From an uncultured Acidobacteriota bacterium (GTDB lineage: Bacteria; Acidobacteriota; UBA6911; RPQK01; JAJDTT01), in contig CATOST010000053.1 of the NCBI GenBank assembly GCA_951812665.1, positions 1-47,445 on the forward strand: a stretch of DNA of 47,445 bases. Direction: 5' to 3'. The position numbers were made by a program, and so were the translations under genes. The first letter of the stretch is position 1, and each line of letters opens with the position of its first letter. Under the pieces are notes generated by a model that was not told where the DNA came from, searched no databases, and saw only the letters and a list, made by a program, of their open reading frames with translations. This document shows, one piece after another, positions 17,265 to 25,761 of the stretch.

Positions 17265-18325
17265 GGCGATTTGTCCTCATTGTCGTCCAGGCTCAAGCCC
17301 AGATCATCGGCCACTGCGACCACCTCGCGCCAAGTACGCTCAGGAAGGGAGATGCCCTTCCGGCTCCGCCTGCGCCGCTCCCTGGCCTCCCGCTCGCCCG
17401 GGATCAGGATCTCGTCGAATCCGGGAGCCCGGGGGGGTGCCTTGATCCGTTCCAGAAAACCCTGCATTTGGGCGTGAAAATTTTCCGGGTGGGCGAAGCT
17501 GGCCACGTTGATGACGTTGAGAAAAACCGCGTTTCCTCCCCGGATCCGGTCCCAGTCGGTGCAGCCGGCTCCGCTCAGGGCTCCGGCCAGAGCCTCCACG
17601 GCGAGCCCGAGCCCGAATCCCTTGTAGCCGGCCGGCCCTCCCAGGGGAAGCAGGGAACCGGGAGGGTCTTCCAGGATCACGCCGGGATCGTTGGTGGGGC
17701 GTCCGCGGCTGTCGATCAACCACCCGTCGGGAACCGGCTCCCCCAGATTATGCGCCAGAGCCACCTTTCCGCCGGCGGCGACGGTGGTGGTCATGTCCAG
17801 GATCAGCGGAGTTCCGCCCGTAGGCACGCCGACTCCCATGGGATTGGTCGAAAGGCGGGGATCGATCCCGCCGAAGGCAGCCGCCAGCCCGCGCTGACCG
17901 TGGGCGTTGGCCATCATGATGGCCGCCATGCCCTCGCCGGTGGCCATCCGCAGGTAGTCGCTGAGGCGTCCCAGATGGTTCGCGTGGCGCACACTGACGA
18001 CGCAGGTCCCGGCTTTCCGAGCCTTTCGGATGCCCCGGAGCGTGGCCTCCCGGACCACCACGTGTCCGAAGCCCCAGTTCCCGTCCAGAACCAATGTGGA
18101 GTCAGTCTCCCGAATGACCTCCACCTTCGCCCCGGGGACGATTTCTCCGGTGGAGATCTTGTTCACGTAGCCCAAGAGAGAAAGAGTGCCATGAGAATCG
18201 TGGCCCGAAAGATGGGCGTCGATCCCCAGCGAGGCGACCGTCGAGGCCTCCGACGGTGTCGCACCCGCGGCCACCAGGATGCGTTGTAGGATCCGGCTCA
18301 GAGCTTCCGGCCGAAATCTAGGCAT
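17261..18325 (-). CDS. Ldh family (malate/L-lactate/ureidoglycolate-type) dehydrogenase
   Basis: 354-aa member of the Ldh_2 fold, NAD(P)-dependent 2-hydroxyacid dehydrogenases unrelated to classical LDH. Visible family landmarks are GIDAHLSGHDSHG near residues 35-46, the SVRHANHLGR segment with a candidate catalytic His117, and the C-terminal GYKGFGLGLAVEALAGALSG. Stop and start overlap with the PhyH gene shows coupling. A 213-bp repeat-bearing gap separates it from the racemase-like gene upstream. Substrate is unknown; a sugar acid or hydroxyacid produced by the enolase-superfamily neighbour fits the context. Confidence 0.9.
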   Translation of the reverse strand: MPRFRPEALSRILQRILVAAGATPSEASTVASLGIDAHLSGHDSHGTLSLLGYVNKISTGEIVPGAKVEVIRETDSTLVLDGNWGFGHVVVREATLRGIRKARKAGTCVVSVRHANHLGRLSDYLRMATGEGMAAIMMANAHGQRGLAAAFGGIDPRLSTNPMGVGVPTGGTPLILDMTTTVAAGGKVALAHNLGEPVPDGWLIDSRGRPTNDPGVILEDPPGSLLPLGGPAGYKGFGLGLAVEALAGALSGAGCTDWDRIRGGNAVFLNVINVASFAHPENFHAQMQGFLERIKAPPRAPGFDEILIPGEREARERRRRSRKGISLPERTWREVVAVADDLGLSLDDNEDKSP

Positions 18326-18439
18326 CGGTTGTCCTCTGGAAGATTCGGCGGAGTTCGCGTGATGGGTTGATCCCTAAGCCGGCGCAGCCGGAACAAGAAT
18401 CTCGTCGCGGTGACATTCCAGACGCCGACTCTCCAATTC

Positions 18440-18538
18440 GTCGCGTGTCGCTCCGGTTTGGACCGAGGAGGGCACCCACAAGGGGTGCCCCTACAATTGA
18501 TCTTTCCCCCATTTGCACAAGATGTTGGGTATGCGGAA
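18440..18538 (-). repeat. dispersed REP-like element, copy 1
   Basis: The gap between the Ldh and racemase genes carries GAGGGCACCCACAAGGGG TGCCCCTAC (18468-18494) followed by CCATTTGCACAAGATGTTGG. The reverse complement of this block aligns with 25606-25690, sharing ATCTTGTGCAAATGG and the CCCCTTGTGGG core at similar spacing. The core is a near-perfect 8-bp inverted repeat. No coding sense is present. Confidence 0.65.
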
Positions 18539-19615
18539 CTATCCCGGCACCGAGTAGTGGGCCAGGGCATCCCGGTCCAGTTCCAGACCGTGGCCCGGCC
18601 GATCGGGCGCGATGGCATAGCCGTCCTCGAAACGGATCGGCTCCCGGGCCAGCTTGTTCCACATCAGATCGGAAAACTCCATGTAGAGGCATTCTGGGAA
18701 GCTAACTGCCGCGTGGACCCCGGTCTCCAGAGGGGTATTGCCCAGCGAAACGGGAATCCCGTAATCGCCTGCCAGACGGGCGGCCGTTCGCGATTCGGAG
18801 ATGGAGGTATGCACGTTGAGAACGTCTACGGCGGCCGCTTCCAACAGTCGCCGCTTCCCGGAGAAGCCCAGGTATTCGCCGGTATTGATGCGCGTGAATG
18901 GAATCTCGGAGCAGAGCATGCGGTAGCCGTCCAGATCGTTGCGGTCGATGGGGTCCTCCATCCAGTAGATTTCGAACCCCTCGTCGCGGTAGCGGTGAAG
19001 CCTCAGCAGGGCCTCCTTGGGAGACCAGGCCTCGTTGGAATCGATCATGAGGTCCGGCTCGGGTCCCATCTCCTGGCGGGCGATGGCCATCCGGGCCAGG
19101 TCCCATTCCACGTCGGGGTGGCCCACCTTGATCTTCATGGCCTTGAATCCCTGCTCCCGGAACCGGATCAGCTTGGCCCGGAACTCATGGTCCGTCAGAT
19201 GGAAGTCGAGGGTGCTCCCGTAGGCCCGAACCCGGGATCGGGTCCCACCCAGGAGCCGGTAGAGGGGGAGATCCAGGTGCTTGGCCATCAGGTCCCAGAG
19301 CGCCGTCTCCACGACGAGACCGAAGGGAGAGGCGCCGACGTTTCCTCCCCGGGGCCGATCGATGCGGTTGGCCACGGTGAAGGGGTTCGAGCCCCGGAGG
19401 GCGGGCCAGGTCTGGAATTCGAATTGTTCCTTTAGTTCCTTCAGGGCGGCCGTAGGCATCCCTTGGTGGACCTGAAAGCCGACTCCCCGCAGGCCGGAGT
19501 CGGTCTCCAACTCCAGAATCGTTCCTCGGTGATCTACGAAGCAGACCTGGGAATCGCCGATGGGGTGGGGCAGTGGAAGATGGACTCTGTGGATTTCGTA
19601 CTGTTTCAGCTTCAT
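18539..19615 (-). CDS. mandelate racemase/muconate lactonizing enzyme family protein (enolase superfamily)
   Basis: 358 aa. The (beta/alpha)8 barrel shows the K-x-K base (Lys161-Ile-Lys163 in MKIKVGHPD) and metal ligands Asp192 (MIDSNEAWS), Glu220 (YWMEDPID) and Glu247 (RINTGEYLG), with His301 as the possible second base. This is the ligand set of MR-subgroup sugar-acid dehydratases or racemases. An AGGAGGT ribosome site lies inside the end of the transporter gene, whose TGA directly abuts this ATG, so transport and enzyme are tightly coupled. The substrate is likely a carboxylated sugar or hydroxyacid (inference). Confidence 0.93.
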   Translation of the reverse strand: MKLKQYEIHRVHLPLPHPIGDSQVCFVDHRGTILELETDSGLRGVGFQVHQGMPTAALKELKEQFEFQTWPALRGSNPFTVANRIDRPRGGNVGASPFGLVVETALWDLMAKHLDLPLYRLLGGTRSRVRAYGSTLDFHLTDHEFRAKLIRFREQGFKAMKIKVGHPDVEWDLARMAIARQEMGPEPDLMIDSNEAWSPKEALLRLHRYRDEGFEIYWMEDPIDRNDLDGYRMLCSEIPFTRINTGEYLGFSGKRRLLEAAAVDVLNVHTSISESRTAARLAGDYGIPVSLGNTPLETGVHAAVSFPECLYMEFSDLMWNKLAREPIRFEDGYAIAPDRPGHGLELDRDALAHYSVPG

Positions 19616-21097
19616 TCAACCTCCTTGAAAGTAGGAGACGATGACACGGACTCCCAGTGAGAACATGACGGCGCCGGCAACGGCGGTGGCTGCTCTGAGC
19701 TTCCAGCTCATGCGTAGCGGGGGCGGCAACCGGTACCGGTCGGCCCAGATCATGGCGAAGCACCAGAGTCCGCAGGCGGCGATTCCGCCGCTTATCACTC
19801 CCGTGAACGTGATGCGCCCGAGCACGTCTCCGGCGATCTCCTTGGGGAGCCAGACCAGCAGCAATCCGCCCAGAAAGCAGTAGGAAATGGTCACCGTTCG
19901 CAGGGACTTGAAAAAGGGGCGGGCAACGAAACGGGGAAAGATGCTGCGCACCCCTTCCGAGATGACGCGGGAGTAGACCTCGAAAGCCCCGTACAGGGTC
20001 CCGATGAAGGCCAGGAAGACACCCACCCGGTAGAGCCACTTGAGTTGAGGATGCAGCGTGGTCAGGAAGGACTCCTGGACGGTCAGGAACTCGCTGCCGT
20101 CGGGAATTGCCTGGTTCGGGTTCAACACCATGGATCCCAGGACGGCGAACAGCAGGGTCACCAGGATGACGAAGGTGAAAGAGAGGGTGGTGTCCAGCAG
20201 AGGCGCCCGGGTCCAGACTCGGGCCCGTTCGGCCACCTCCGAGGCGGAATTCCGCGCCGCCTCGGCCAGTTCCCGGCGACCGGCGACGCGTATCCCTGCC
20301 AGGCCCCATTTCTTCTCCCTCAGGAACCCGATGTAGCCCACGTAGTCCTGGCTGCCCCCTCCCACCGCTCCGATGTAGAGCAGGATCTCCAGCCAGGGGC
20401 TGCGCCCGGAAAAGGTCTCGGAATATTTCTCCAGGACCCAGGGCTGGTAGTCGGTGACCCGGGGCAGGAAAAGCCCACGGAGCAGGTCAGGAATGTCGGG
20501 CCCCAGGACGACCACGGCCGAAGCGATGCACACCACCATGACCCCCAGGATCACGGTGGAGAGACGCTCCACGATGTCGTAGGTGGAGATCAGAGCCAGG
20601 ACCAGGCAGACGGTCAGCACCACCGTCGCCCAGACATTGAGCCAGAATTCCAGGTGTTGCCAGGGACCGACGGCAGCTCCCGCCACGACCCCTCCCAGAA
20701 GCCGGTGAATGAAGGTCGCCAAGATCTCGGACAACGCCGAAAATCCAACCAGCATGAGCATGACCGCCGGTACGACGATGAGCAGGGGAAACGCCATTCC
20801 CACCACCGGCATGGAGCACCAGGTGGTCATGGGATGCTCTCCGGTCAGAACGATGTGCCGCGAAGCGGTGTAGACCTGAATCCCCTTGAAGATGCCGGCG
20901 TAGAGAAAGCACCAGAGCATTCCGTAACCGAAGATGGCGCCGCTCCGGGAGGCGAAAACCAGTTCGCCGCTGGCGATGGTCACCGAGGCGATGATCACTC
21001 CGGGGCCCACGTAGGCCCAGAGCGAGGAGAGGGTGAGGCGCTGCAGCAGCGGCGGCGGGGTTGGATAGACGTGCGGTTCCGACTTGGGCCGATTCAC
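19616..21097 (-). CDS. Nramp-related membrane transporter lacking the canonical metal-binding motifs
   Basis: 493 aa with about eleven hydrophobic helices. The N terminus has the Nramp TM1 start (YVGPGVIIAS, GPG at 31-33), but the DPGN metal motif is replaced by TIASG. In the TM6 region the MPH motif is replaced by GGGSQD (246-251, after YIGAV). The start is GTG 21097, one base after the TGA of the PQQ-like gene. Nramp proteins carry Mn/Fe, and relatives lacking these motifs carry other ions (Mg in NRMT proteins). The catabolic operon raises the possibility of an organic substrate, which sequence alone cannot settle. Confidence 0.85.
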   Translation of the reverse strand: MNRPKSEPHVYPTPPPLLQRLTLSSLWAYVGPGVIIASVTIASGELVFASRSGAIFGYGMLWCFLYAGIFKGIQVYTASRHIVLTGEHPMTTWCSMPVVGMAFPLLIVVPAVMLMLVGFSALSEILATFIHRLLGGVVAGAAVGPWQHLEFWLNVWATVVLTVCLVLALISTYDIVERLSTVILGVMVVCIASAVVVLGPDIPDLLRGLFLPRVTDYQPWVLEKYSETFSGRSPWLEILLYIGAVGGGSQDYVGYIGFLREKKWGLAGIRVAGRRELAEAARNSASEVAERARVWTRAPLLDTTLSFTFVILVTLLFAVLGSMVLNPNQAIPDGSEFLTVQESFLTTLHPQLKWLYRVGVFLAFIGTLYGAFEVYSRVISEGVRSIFPRFVARPFFKSLRTVTISYCFLGGLLLVWLPKEIAGDVLGRITFTGVISGGIAACGLWCFAMIWADRYRLPPPLRMSWKLRAATAVAGAVMFSLGVRVIVSYFQGG

Positions 21098-21098
21098 G

Positions 21099-22337
21099 TC
21101 AGCGCCGCATCCTCAGGTCGAGACAGGCGATGTGGTGGTGGTCGCGGGCATAGATCCGCCCTCCCGACAGCGCCGGCGGAGTCCAGGCTCGGTGCTGGAG
21201 GATCTTTTTCACGCCCGTCTGCCGGTATCCTTCCGGGGTGGCCTGGACCATGGCGATGTGGCCCTGCTCGCCCAGGACGATGAGGTGACCCTGCGCCGCG
21301 ATCAGGGAACCCTTGCCCACGCTTCGATGGGCCCAGAGAACCTTGCCGTCCGTCAGCCGCATGCACTTGAGGACCGAATTGTCGAACCCGTACAGGTACT
21401 CTCCCACCAGCACGCAGCCGTTGTAGTGGTTCTGCATGGTCTCCTGGGTCCAGACGAATTTGGACTTGACGCCGTCCCCTTTGCGGGACAGATGCAGGAG
21501 GCCGCTTCCGGTTCCCCGTCCCGAGGAGATGAACAGGTAGGGATTGGCGAAAATCGGGGTGGCGATGTTCATGTCCGAAGTGGTCCGCCATTCGTGGCTC
21601 CAATGGAGCTTCCCGTCTCGCGGCGAAAGGCCCATGATGGCGCGTCCTCCGAAGAAGACGACTTCGCGGATCCCGTCCACGGTGATGGCGATGGGGGAGG
21701 AGTAGCTGGCCGCCTCGTCCAGCGCCTTCCAGATCACCTTCCCCGTCTCCTTGTCGAAGGCCACGACCGAAGCTCCGGGAGCACCCACGTTCACCAAGAG
21801 CATGCTCTCTTCCACCAGGGGAGAAGTGGAAACGCCCCAGGTCAGGTTCTCTGCACCCATCTCCTCGAGGATCTCCCGTTTCCAAATCACCCGTCCCGAA
21901 CGCTTGTCCAGGCAGAGCAGCGTCCCCGTCGCCCCCAGGGCATAGACTCGCGGACCGTCGACGGTGGGCGTCGCGCGGGCGCCGTTACCCCCTTGATATT
22001 CCTTGTATGAGTCTGCCGAGAGCACCTTCCAGAGTTCCAGGCCCGTCCCCGTGTCCAGGCACACGACCCACTCCTGATCGTTCCGGTCGACCATGGTGTA
22101 GAGGCGTCCCTGAGAGACGGAGATGGAAGAAAAGCCCTCGCCTCCCTCAACCTTCCAGGCCAGAGGAGGACCCGGCTGGGACCAGGCGGTGATGATCCCT
22201 TGCTCTCGCGAGATCCCGTCGCGGGCCGGGCCGCGCCATTGGGGCCAGTCGGCGGCAGCGAGCTCCGCTGCCGTCAGGAAAAACGCAGGCAGCGCAAAGA
22301 CAAACAGCGCAAGAAATGCCTTATTCCAAATTTTCAT
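21099..22337 (-). CDS. secreted PQQ-like beta-propeller repeat protein
   Basis: 412 aa from ATG 22337, which is preceded by GGAGAA at a good distance and opens a clear signal peptide (AFLALFVFALPAFFLTAAEL). An upstream in-frame ATG (22382) would add 15 hydrophilic residues. The mature protein starts WPQWRGPARDGIS, typical of outer-membrane-assembly or PQQ-like propellers. It has repeated blades such as LCLDKRSGRVIWKREI and VVAFDKETGKVIWKALDE. No PQQ ligands or catalytic residues of quinoprotein dehydrogenases are obvious, so a scaffold or binding role is equally possible. It lies between the cupin and transporter genes. Confidence 0.9.
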   Translation of the reverse strand: MKIWNKAFLALFVFALPAFFLTAAELAAADWPQWRGPARDGISREQGIITAWSQPGPPLAWKVEGGEGFSSISVSQGRLYTMVDRNDQEWVVCLDTGTGLELWKVLSADSYKEYQGGNGARATPTVDGPRVYALGATGTLLCLDKRSGRVIWKREILEEMGAENLTWGVSTSPLVEESMLLVNVGAPGASVVAFDKETGKVIWKALDEAASYSSPIAITVDGIREVVFFGGRAIMGLSPRDGKLHWSHEWRTTSDMNIATPIFANPYLFISSGRGTGSGLLHLSRKGDGVKSKFVWTQETMQNHYNGCVLVGEYLYGFDNSVLKCMRLTDGKVLWAHRSVGKGSLIAAQGHLIVLGEQGHIAMVQATPEGYRQTGVKKILQHRAWTPPALSGGRIYARDHHHIACLDLRMRR

Positions 22338-22378
22338 CAAGTTTCTCCGATCCGTTTCTCCCGCCCGCGGTCCGATTC

Positions 22379-22801
22379 TCAAGAGGTGCCGCCCGGAGTC
22401 TGGTGCTGGACATTGGAGCGGCCCCGATGGACGGCCGGCGGCTCACCCTCCAGGTAGGTGGTCCCCAGAAAGGGGTCCTTGACGGGAAAGAAGGCCATGA
22501 TCCGGGCCACGCCGGGGCCGACGTTGGTGAATGCGTGGGGTGTGCGGGCGGGCACGACGACCGTATGGTCGGGACCCACCCGATGCGTTTCGGTGCCCAG
22601 GCGGAATTCCAATGTTCCCTCCTGGACGACGATAAACTCCTCGGCTTCGTGAAAGTGGAGAGGCGCCCCGGCCCCCGTTCCCACCAGAGCCCACGAAACG
22701 CTGCTGGTGGTGGTTCCGTCTCCGTCGCGAGTGATGTCGTAGCTCCGGTAGTTGGGCCTCCAAGGCTTCGCTGACAAACTGCGGTGCTCTACTATGGGCA
22801 T
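22379..22801 (-). CDS. cupin domain protein
   Basis: 140-aa single-domain cupin. Motif 1 is PLHFHEAEEFIVVQEGTLEF with metal ligands His49, His51 and Glu55; motif 2 is PARTPHAFTNVG with His89. It is the first gene of the minus-strand catabolic operon and is divergent from the ThDP enzyme across 65 bp. Small cupins of this type are isomerases, dioxygenases or sugar-binding sensors, and nothing here chooses between them. Confidence 0.9.
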   Translation of the reverse strand: MPIVEHRSLSAKPWRPNYRSYDITRDGDGTTTSSVSWALVGTGAGAPLHFHEAEEFIVVQEGTLEFRLGTETHRVGPDHTVVVPARTPHAFTNVGPGVARIMAFFPVKDPFLGTTYLEGEPPAVHRGRSNVQHQTPGGTS

Positions 22802-22866
22802 GGTTTCCGGCTCCCTTTCAGTTCCTGGGATTGTAGCCGACCCGCCGTTGGAAGAGAATCCACCCC

Positions 22867-23964
22867 ATGTCTCAATCCGTTGCCGGGAACTTGGTCGACT
22901 GCCTGTTGGACTACGGGGTGCGCCATTTGTTCACCCTGTCGGGAAACCAGATCCTCTCCCTCTACGACGCCACCATCGGCCGGGACCTGAAACTGATCCA
23001 CACCCGCCACGAGGCGGCCGCGGTGCACATGGCCGATGCCTGGGGCCGGGTGCAGGAAACTCCAGGGGTTGCCGTAGTAACGGCGGGACCGGGGCACTGC
23101 AACGCCATTGGCGCCCTCTATGTGGCGCGCCAGGCCGAGTCGCCCCTGGTCCTCATCAGTGGACACTCTCCCTTGAGCCAGTTGGGGAAGGGCGCCTTCC
23201 AGGAAATGGACCAGGTGGCCATCGCCGATCCCGTGACCAAGGCATCCTGGCGGGTTGATTCCCCGGAATGGGCGGGAGCCGCGCTGGAGCAGGCTCTTGC
23301 TCTGGCCGGTTCGGGGAGGCCGGGGCCGGTTCACCTGAGCGTCCCCAGCGACATCCTGTCGTCGAAGGCGGTGTTTCCTGAAAACGCCCCCCAACCGGAC
23401 CCGTGCGAGTCCATCAACAACGACGATGCGGAGCACGTGCTCCGGCTTCTGGCCAGGGCCCGGAGGCCTCTCCTGCTGGCCGGTGCGGCCATGTCTCGAC
23501 CGCAGCGGTGGCGAAACATCATGGAACTCTCCGACGCCTGCGGCGCGCCCGCCCTCAAGATGGAAAGTCCCCGGGGCGTCAACGACCCTCGACTCTACAG
23601 CGCATCCCGCCTTTTGGGCCGGGCCGACCTGGTGCTGTTGTTGGGGAAGGAACTGGACTTTGCCCTCCGGTTCGGAGGGCCTCCCTTCGCAGCCAACACC
23701 AGGTTCGTCAGCATCGACTCGCATGAGAGCCCAGCGCCGGTCCATCCCAGGATGGTGCTGAATCTGCGGGCGGACCCTGCCGCGGCTGCCTCGGAGCTGG
23801 CCCGCTGTTCGCAAATGGATGGAGCTTCTTTCGATTCCTGGCGCCGCGCCGTCGAGTCGGCCCGTTCGGAGACGCCGGACCCGTGGGAGCGTTGGCGGTC
23901 ATCCTCTCCGGGTCTGCGAAGGACTCCGGGCTGTCCTGCCGGATGGCGCCTCGGCGGTGAGTGA
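22867..23964 (+). CDS. ThDP-dependent enzyme (acetolactate-synthase-like), N-terminal part before a frameshift
   Basis: Residues 1 to about 342 form the PYR and central domains of an IlvB-like ThDP enzyme. The ThDP-activating Glu49 is in HTRHEAAAVHMADAWGR, followed by VVTAGPGHCNAIGAL and the central domain at about 190-330. GGAAGAG precedes the ATG. After SETPDPWER the frame degenerates (WRSSSPGLRRTP...) and runs to a spurious stop at 23964, while homology continues in the next frame. Removing one T of the TT at 23892-23893 restores one continuous frame to 24433, about 522 aa, close to the family length. Confidence 0.85.
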   Translation: MSQSVAGNLVDCLLDYGVRHLFTLSGNQILSLYDATIGRDLKLIHTRHEAAAVHMADAWGRVQETPGVAVVTAGPGHCNAIGALYVARQAESPLVLISGHSPLSQLGKGAFQEMDQVAIADPVTKASWRVDSPEWAGAALEQALALAGSGRPGPVHLSVPSDILSSKAVFPENAPQPDPCESINNDDAEHVLRLLARARRPLLLAGAAMSRPQRWRNIMELSDACGAPALKMESPRGVNDPRLYSASRLLGRADLVLLLGKELDFALRFGGPPFAANTRFVSIDSHESPAPVHPRMVLNLRADPAAAASELARCSQMDGASFDSWRRAVESARSETPDPWERWRSSSPGLRRTPGCPAGWRLGGE

Positions 23965-24433
23965 CGGAGGCGAGTTCGGCCAATGGGTGCAAGCCGGCCT
24001 CGACTCTCGCGTGAACCTGATCAACGGGCCGTCGGGCGCCATCGGCAGCGCCATCCCCATGGCGCTGGCCTGCAAGCTGGCCCGGCCCGGGCAACCGGTA
24101 TTCGCCTTGCTGGGAGACGGGACCTTCGGATACCACGCCATGGAATTCGATACGGCCTTGCGGTACAAGCTCCCTATCGTCGCCGTCGTAGGCAACGATG
24201 CCCGCTGGAACGCCGAATACCAGCTCCAGTTGGACCACTACGGATCAGAACGAACCGTGGGCTGCGAGCTTCTTCCCACTCGCTATGACCAAGTGGTCGA
24301 GGCTCTGGGCGGCCACGGAGAGTGGGTGTCGGATCCGCAGCACCTTGAACCGGCGCTGGAACGAGCCCTCGATTCAGGTCTCCCCGCCTGTGTGAACGTT
24401 GCCATCAAGGGCGTGAAAGCTCCTACGTTCTAA
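23894..24433 (+). CDS. ThDP-dependent enzyme, C-terminal part after the frameshift
   Basis: This is the ThDP-binding domain of the same gene, read in the +1 frame. HPLRVCEGLRAVLPDGASAV leads into GQWVQAG, the conserved NGPSGAIGSAIPMALACKLA and the ThDP/Mg motif GDGTFGYHAMEF, which ends in GNDARWNAEY. The motif is intact, so a corrected protein would be expected to be active. There is no convincing start for this part alone. The disruption is a recent mutation, a sequencing or assembly error, or programmed slippage; the site is not a classic slippery run. 2-Oxoacid decarboxylase or carboligase activity is the family expectation. Confidence 0.8.
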   Translation, partial: GGHPLRVCEGLRAVLPDGASAVSDGGEFGQWVQAGLDSRVNLINGPSGAIGSAIPMALACKLARPGQPVFALLGDGTFGYHAMEFDTALRYKLPIVAVVGNDARWNAEYQLQLDHYGSERTVGCELLPTRYDQVVEALGGHGEWVSDPQHLEPALERALDSGLPACVNVAIKGVKAPTF

Positions 24434-24498
24434 GCCGTTTTTCGAGCCTCGCCGGCATTCTTGACCCCCTCTTCGGGGCCGGGATAGACTGCGCCCTC

Positions 24499-25596
24499 AT
24501 GAATTCCGAATCCCTGCAGGAGCAGGCCCGGTCCCGGCGCGAAGAATTGGACGCGCAGGTCCGGGCCATGGTCCAGTGGCATTTCGATCCCGAGACCGGG
24601 TGTCCCTTCTGGCTCGACTGGGCCCGGAAGGCGGACTGGGATCCGCGCGAAGAGGTCAAGGGTTTGGACGACCTCTCCCGCTTCGGCCGATTCGACGACA
24701 ACTGGCTCCGGGGCGGACCGGTTCGGCGCTGGGTCCCCCGGGCCTATGCGCAGGATCCCATCTTCGTCTTCGAGACCGGTGGGACCACCGGCACCCCCAA
24801 GAGCCGGGTCAACGTGCGGGATTTCCGGGTGGACTACGAACTTTTCTCCGAGACTCTGCCGCCGGAGCGTTTTCCCCTGAAATCCAATTGGCTCATGTTG
24901 GGTCCGTCGGGACCTCGGCGTCTCCGCCTGGCCGTGGAGCATCTGGCCCACCATCGCGGCGGAATCTGTTTTTGCGTGGACCTGGATCCTCGCTGGGTCA
25001 TCAAGCTCATCAAGAAGGGATGGACGGACCACCTGAAGGCCTATCAGGACCATGTGATCGATCAGGCCATGACCCTCCTTTCCGCCGGCCACGAGATCCG
25101 TTGCCTGTTCACGACACCCAAGCTGCTCGAGGCGCTGTGCGACCGGCTGGAAGATCAGGGAACCAGTTTGCGTGAAACGGGTATCACGGGGATCTTCTCC
25201 GGCGGGACCGAGTTCACGCCCCAGTGGTACCGGTTCGCAGTCGAGGAGCTGCTGGACGGCGTTTATATGACCCCGACATACGGGAACTCCCTCATGGGCC
25301 TGGCGGCCTCCAAGGCCTTCGACCCGGCGGAGAACTACAAGATCACCTACTATGCACCGCAGCCCCGAGCGGTTCTGAGGGTCATGGACTTCGACGACCC
25401 GGAGAAGGTCGTGGGTTACGGCGAGACGGGCCGCGTCCTGTTGACCACCCTGACCCCCGAGTTATTCATCCCCCAGTTCCTGGAAAGGGACGAAGGGGAG
25501 CGGGAACCTCCCTGTGCTCAATACCCCTGGGACGGCGTGAGCGGGGTTCGGCCGTTCCACCGCTTTGCCGCCACCACGACGGTTGGTGTTTATTAG
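24499..25596 (+). CDS. PaaK/LuxE-like AMP-dependent acyl ligase
   Basis: 365-aa adenylate-forming enzyme. The A3-type phosphate loop TGGTTGTPKS is at residues 93-102, preceded by FVFE as in phenylacetate-CoA ligase relatives, and later motifs include TGIFSGGTEFTP and MTPTYGNSLMGL. At 365 aa it lacks most of the mobile C-terminal domain of PaaK (about 430 aa) and is nearer in size to LuxE-type acyl-protein synthetases. It follows the ThDP gene by 65 bp and precedes the aldehyde-dehydrogenase-like gene. Activation of a carboxylic acid for transfer to CoA or a protein is inferred. Confidence 0.82.
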   Translation: MNSESLQEQARSRREELDAQVRAMVQWHFDPETGCPFWLDWARKADWDPREEVKGLDDLSRFGRFDDNWLRGGPVRRWVPRAYAQDPIFVFETGGTTGTPKSRVNVRDFRVDYELFSETLPPERFPLKSNWLMLGPSGPRRLRLAVEHLAHHRGGICFCVDLDPRWVIKLIKKGWTDHLKAYQDHVIDQAMTLLSAGHEIRCLFTTPKLLEALCDRLEDQGTSLRETGITGIFSGGTEFTPQWYRFAVEELLDGVYMTPTYGNSLMGLAASKAFDPAENYKITYYAPQPRAVLRVMDFDDPEKVVGYGETGRVLLTTLTPELFIPQFLERDEGEREPPCAQYPWDGVSGVRPFHRFAATTTVGVY

Positions 25597-25605
25597 TTTC
25601 TTAAT

Positions 25606-25725
25606 CCCGAGATCTTGTGCAAATGGACGAAGAATGTTTGGTAGGGCGCCCCTTGTGGGCACCCTCTTCTGTCCAGAGCGGAACAAGACGGGACCGGACA
25701 AAGAGTCGGCGGCTGGAAAGCCGCC
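25606..25725 (+). repeat. dispersed REP-like element, copy 2, with adjoining hairpin
   Basis: Between the ligase and the ALDH-like gene, ATCTTGTGCAAATGG and the near-palindromic GGGCGCCCCTTGTGGGCACC match the reverse complement of 18440-18538. Immediately after it, GGCGGCT (25708-25714) and AGCCGCC (25719-25725) form a perfect 7-bp stem with a GGAA loop. No gene fits this 165-bp interval. Confidence 0.65.
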
Positions 25726-25761
25726 GCTCCAGTTGACGAGTCATAACCCGGGAGGGGTTCG

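Noticed and set aside
20045..21283. 412-codon open frame on the plus strand
   Set aside because: Antisense to the Nramp-like transporter; Gly/Gln/His-rich low-information translation.
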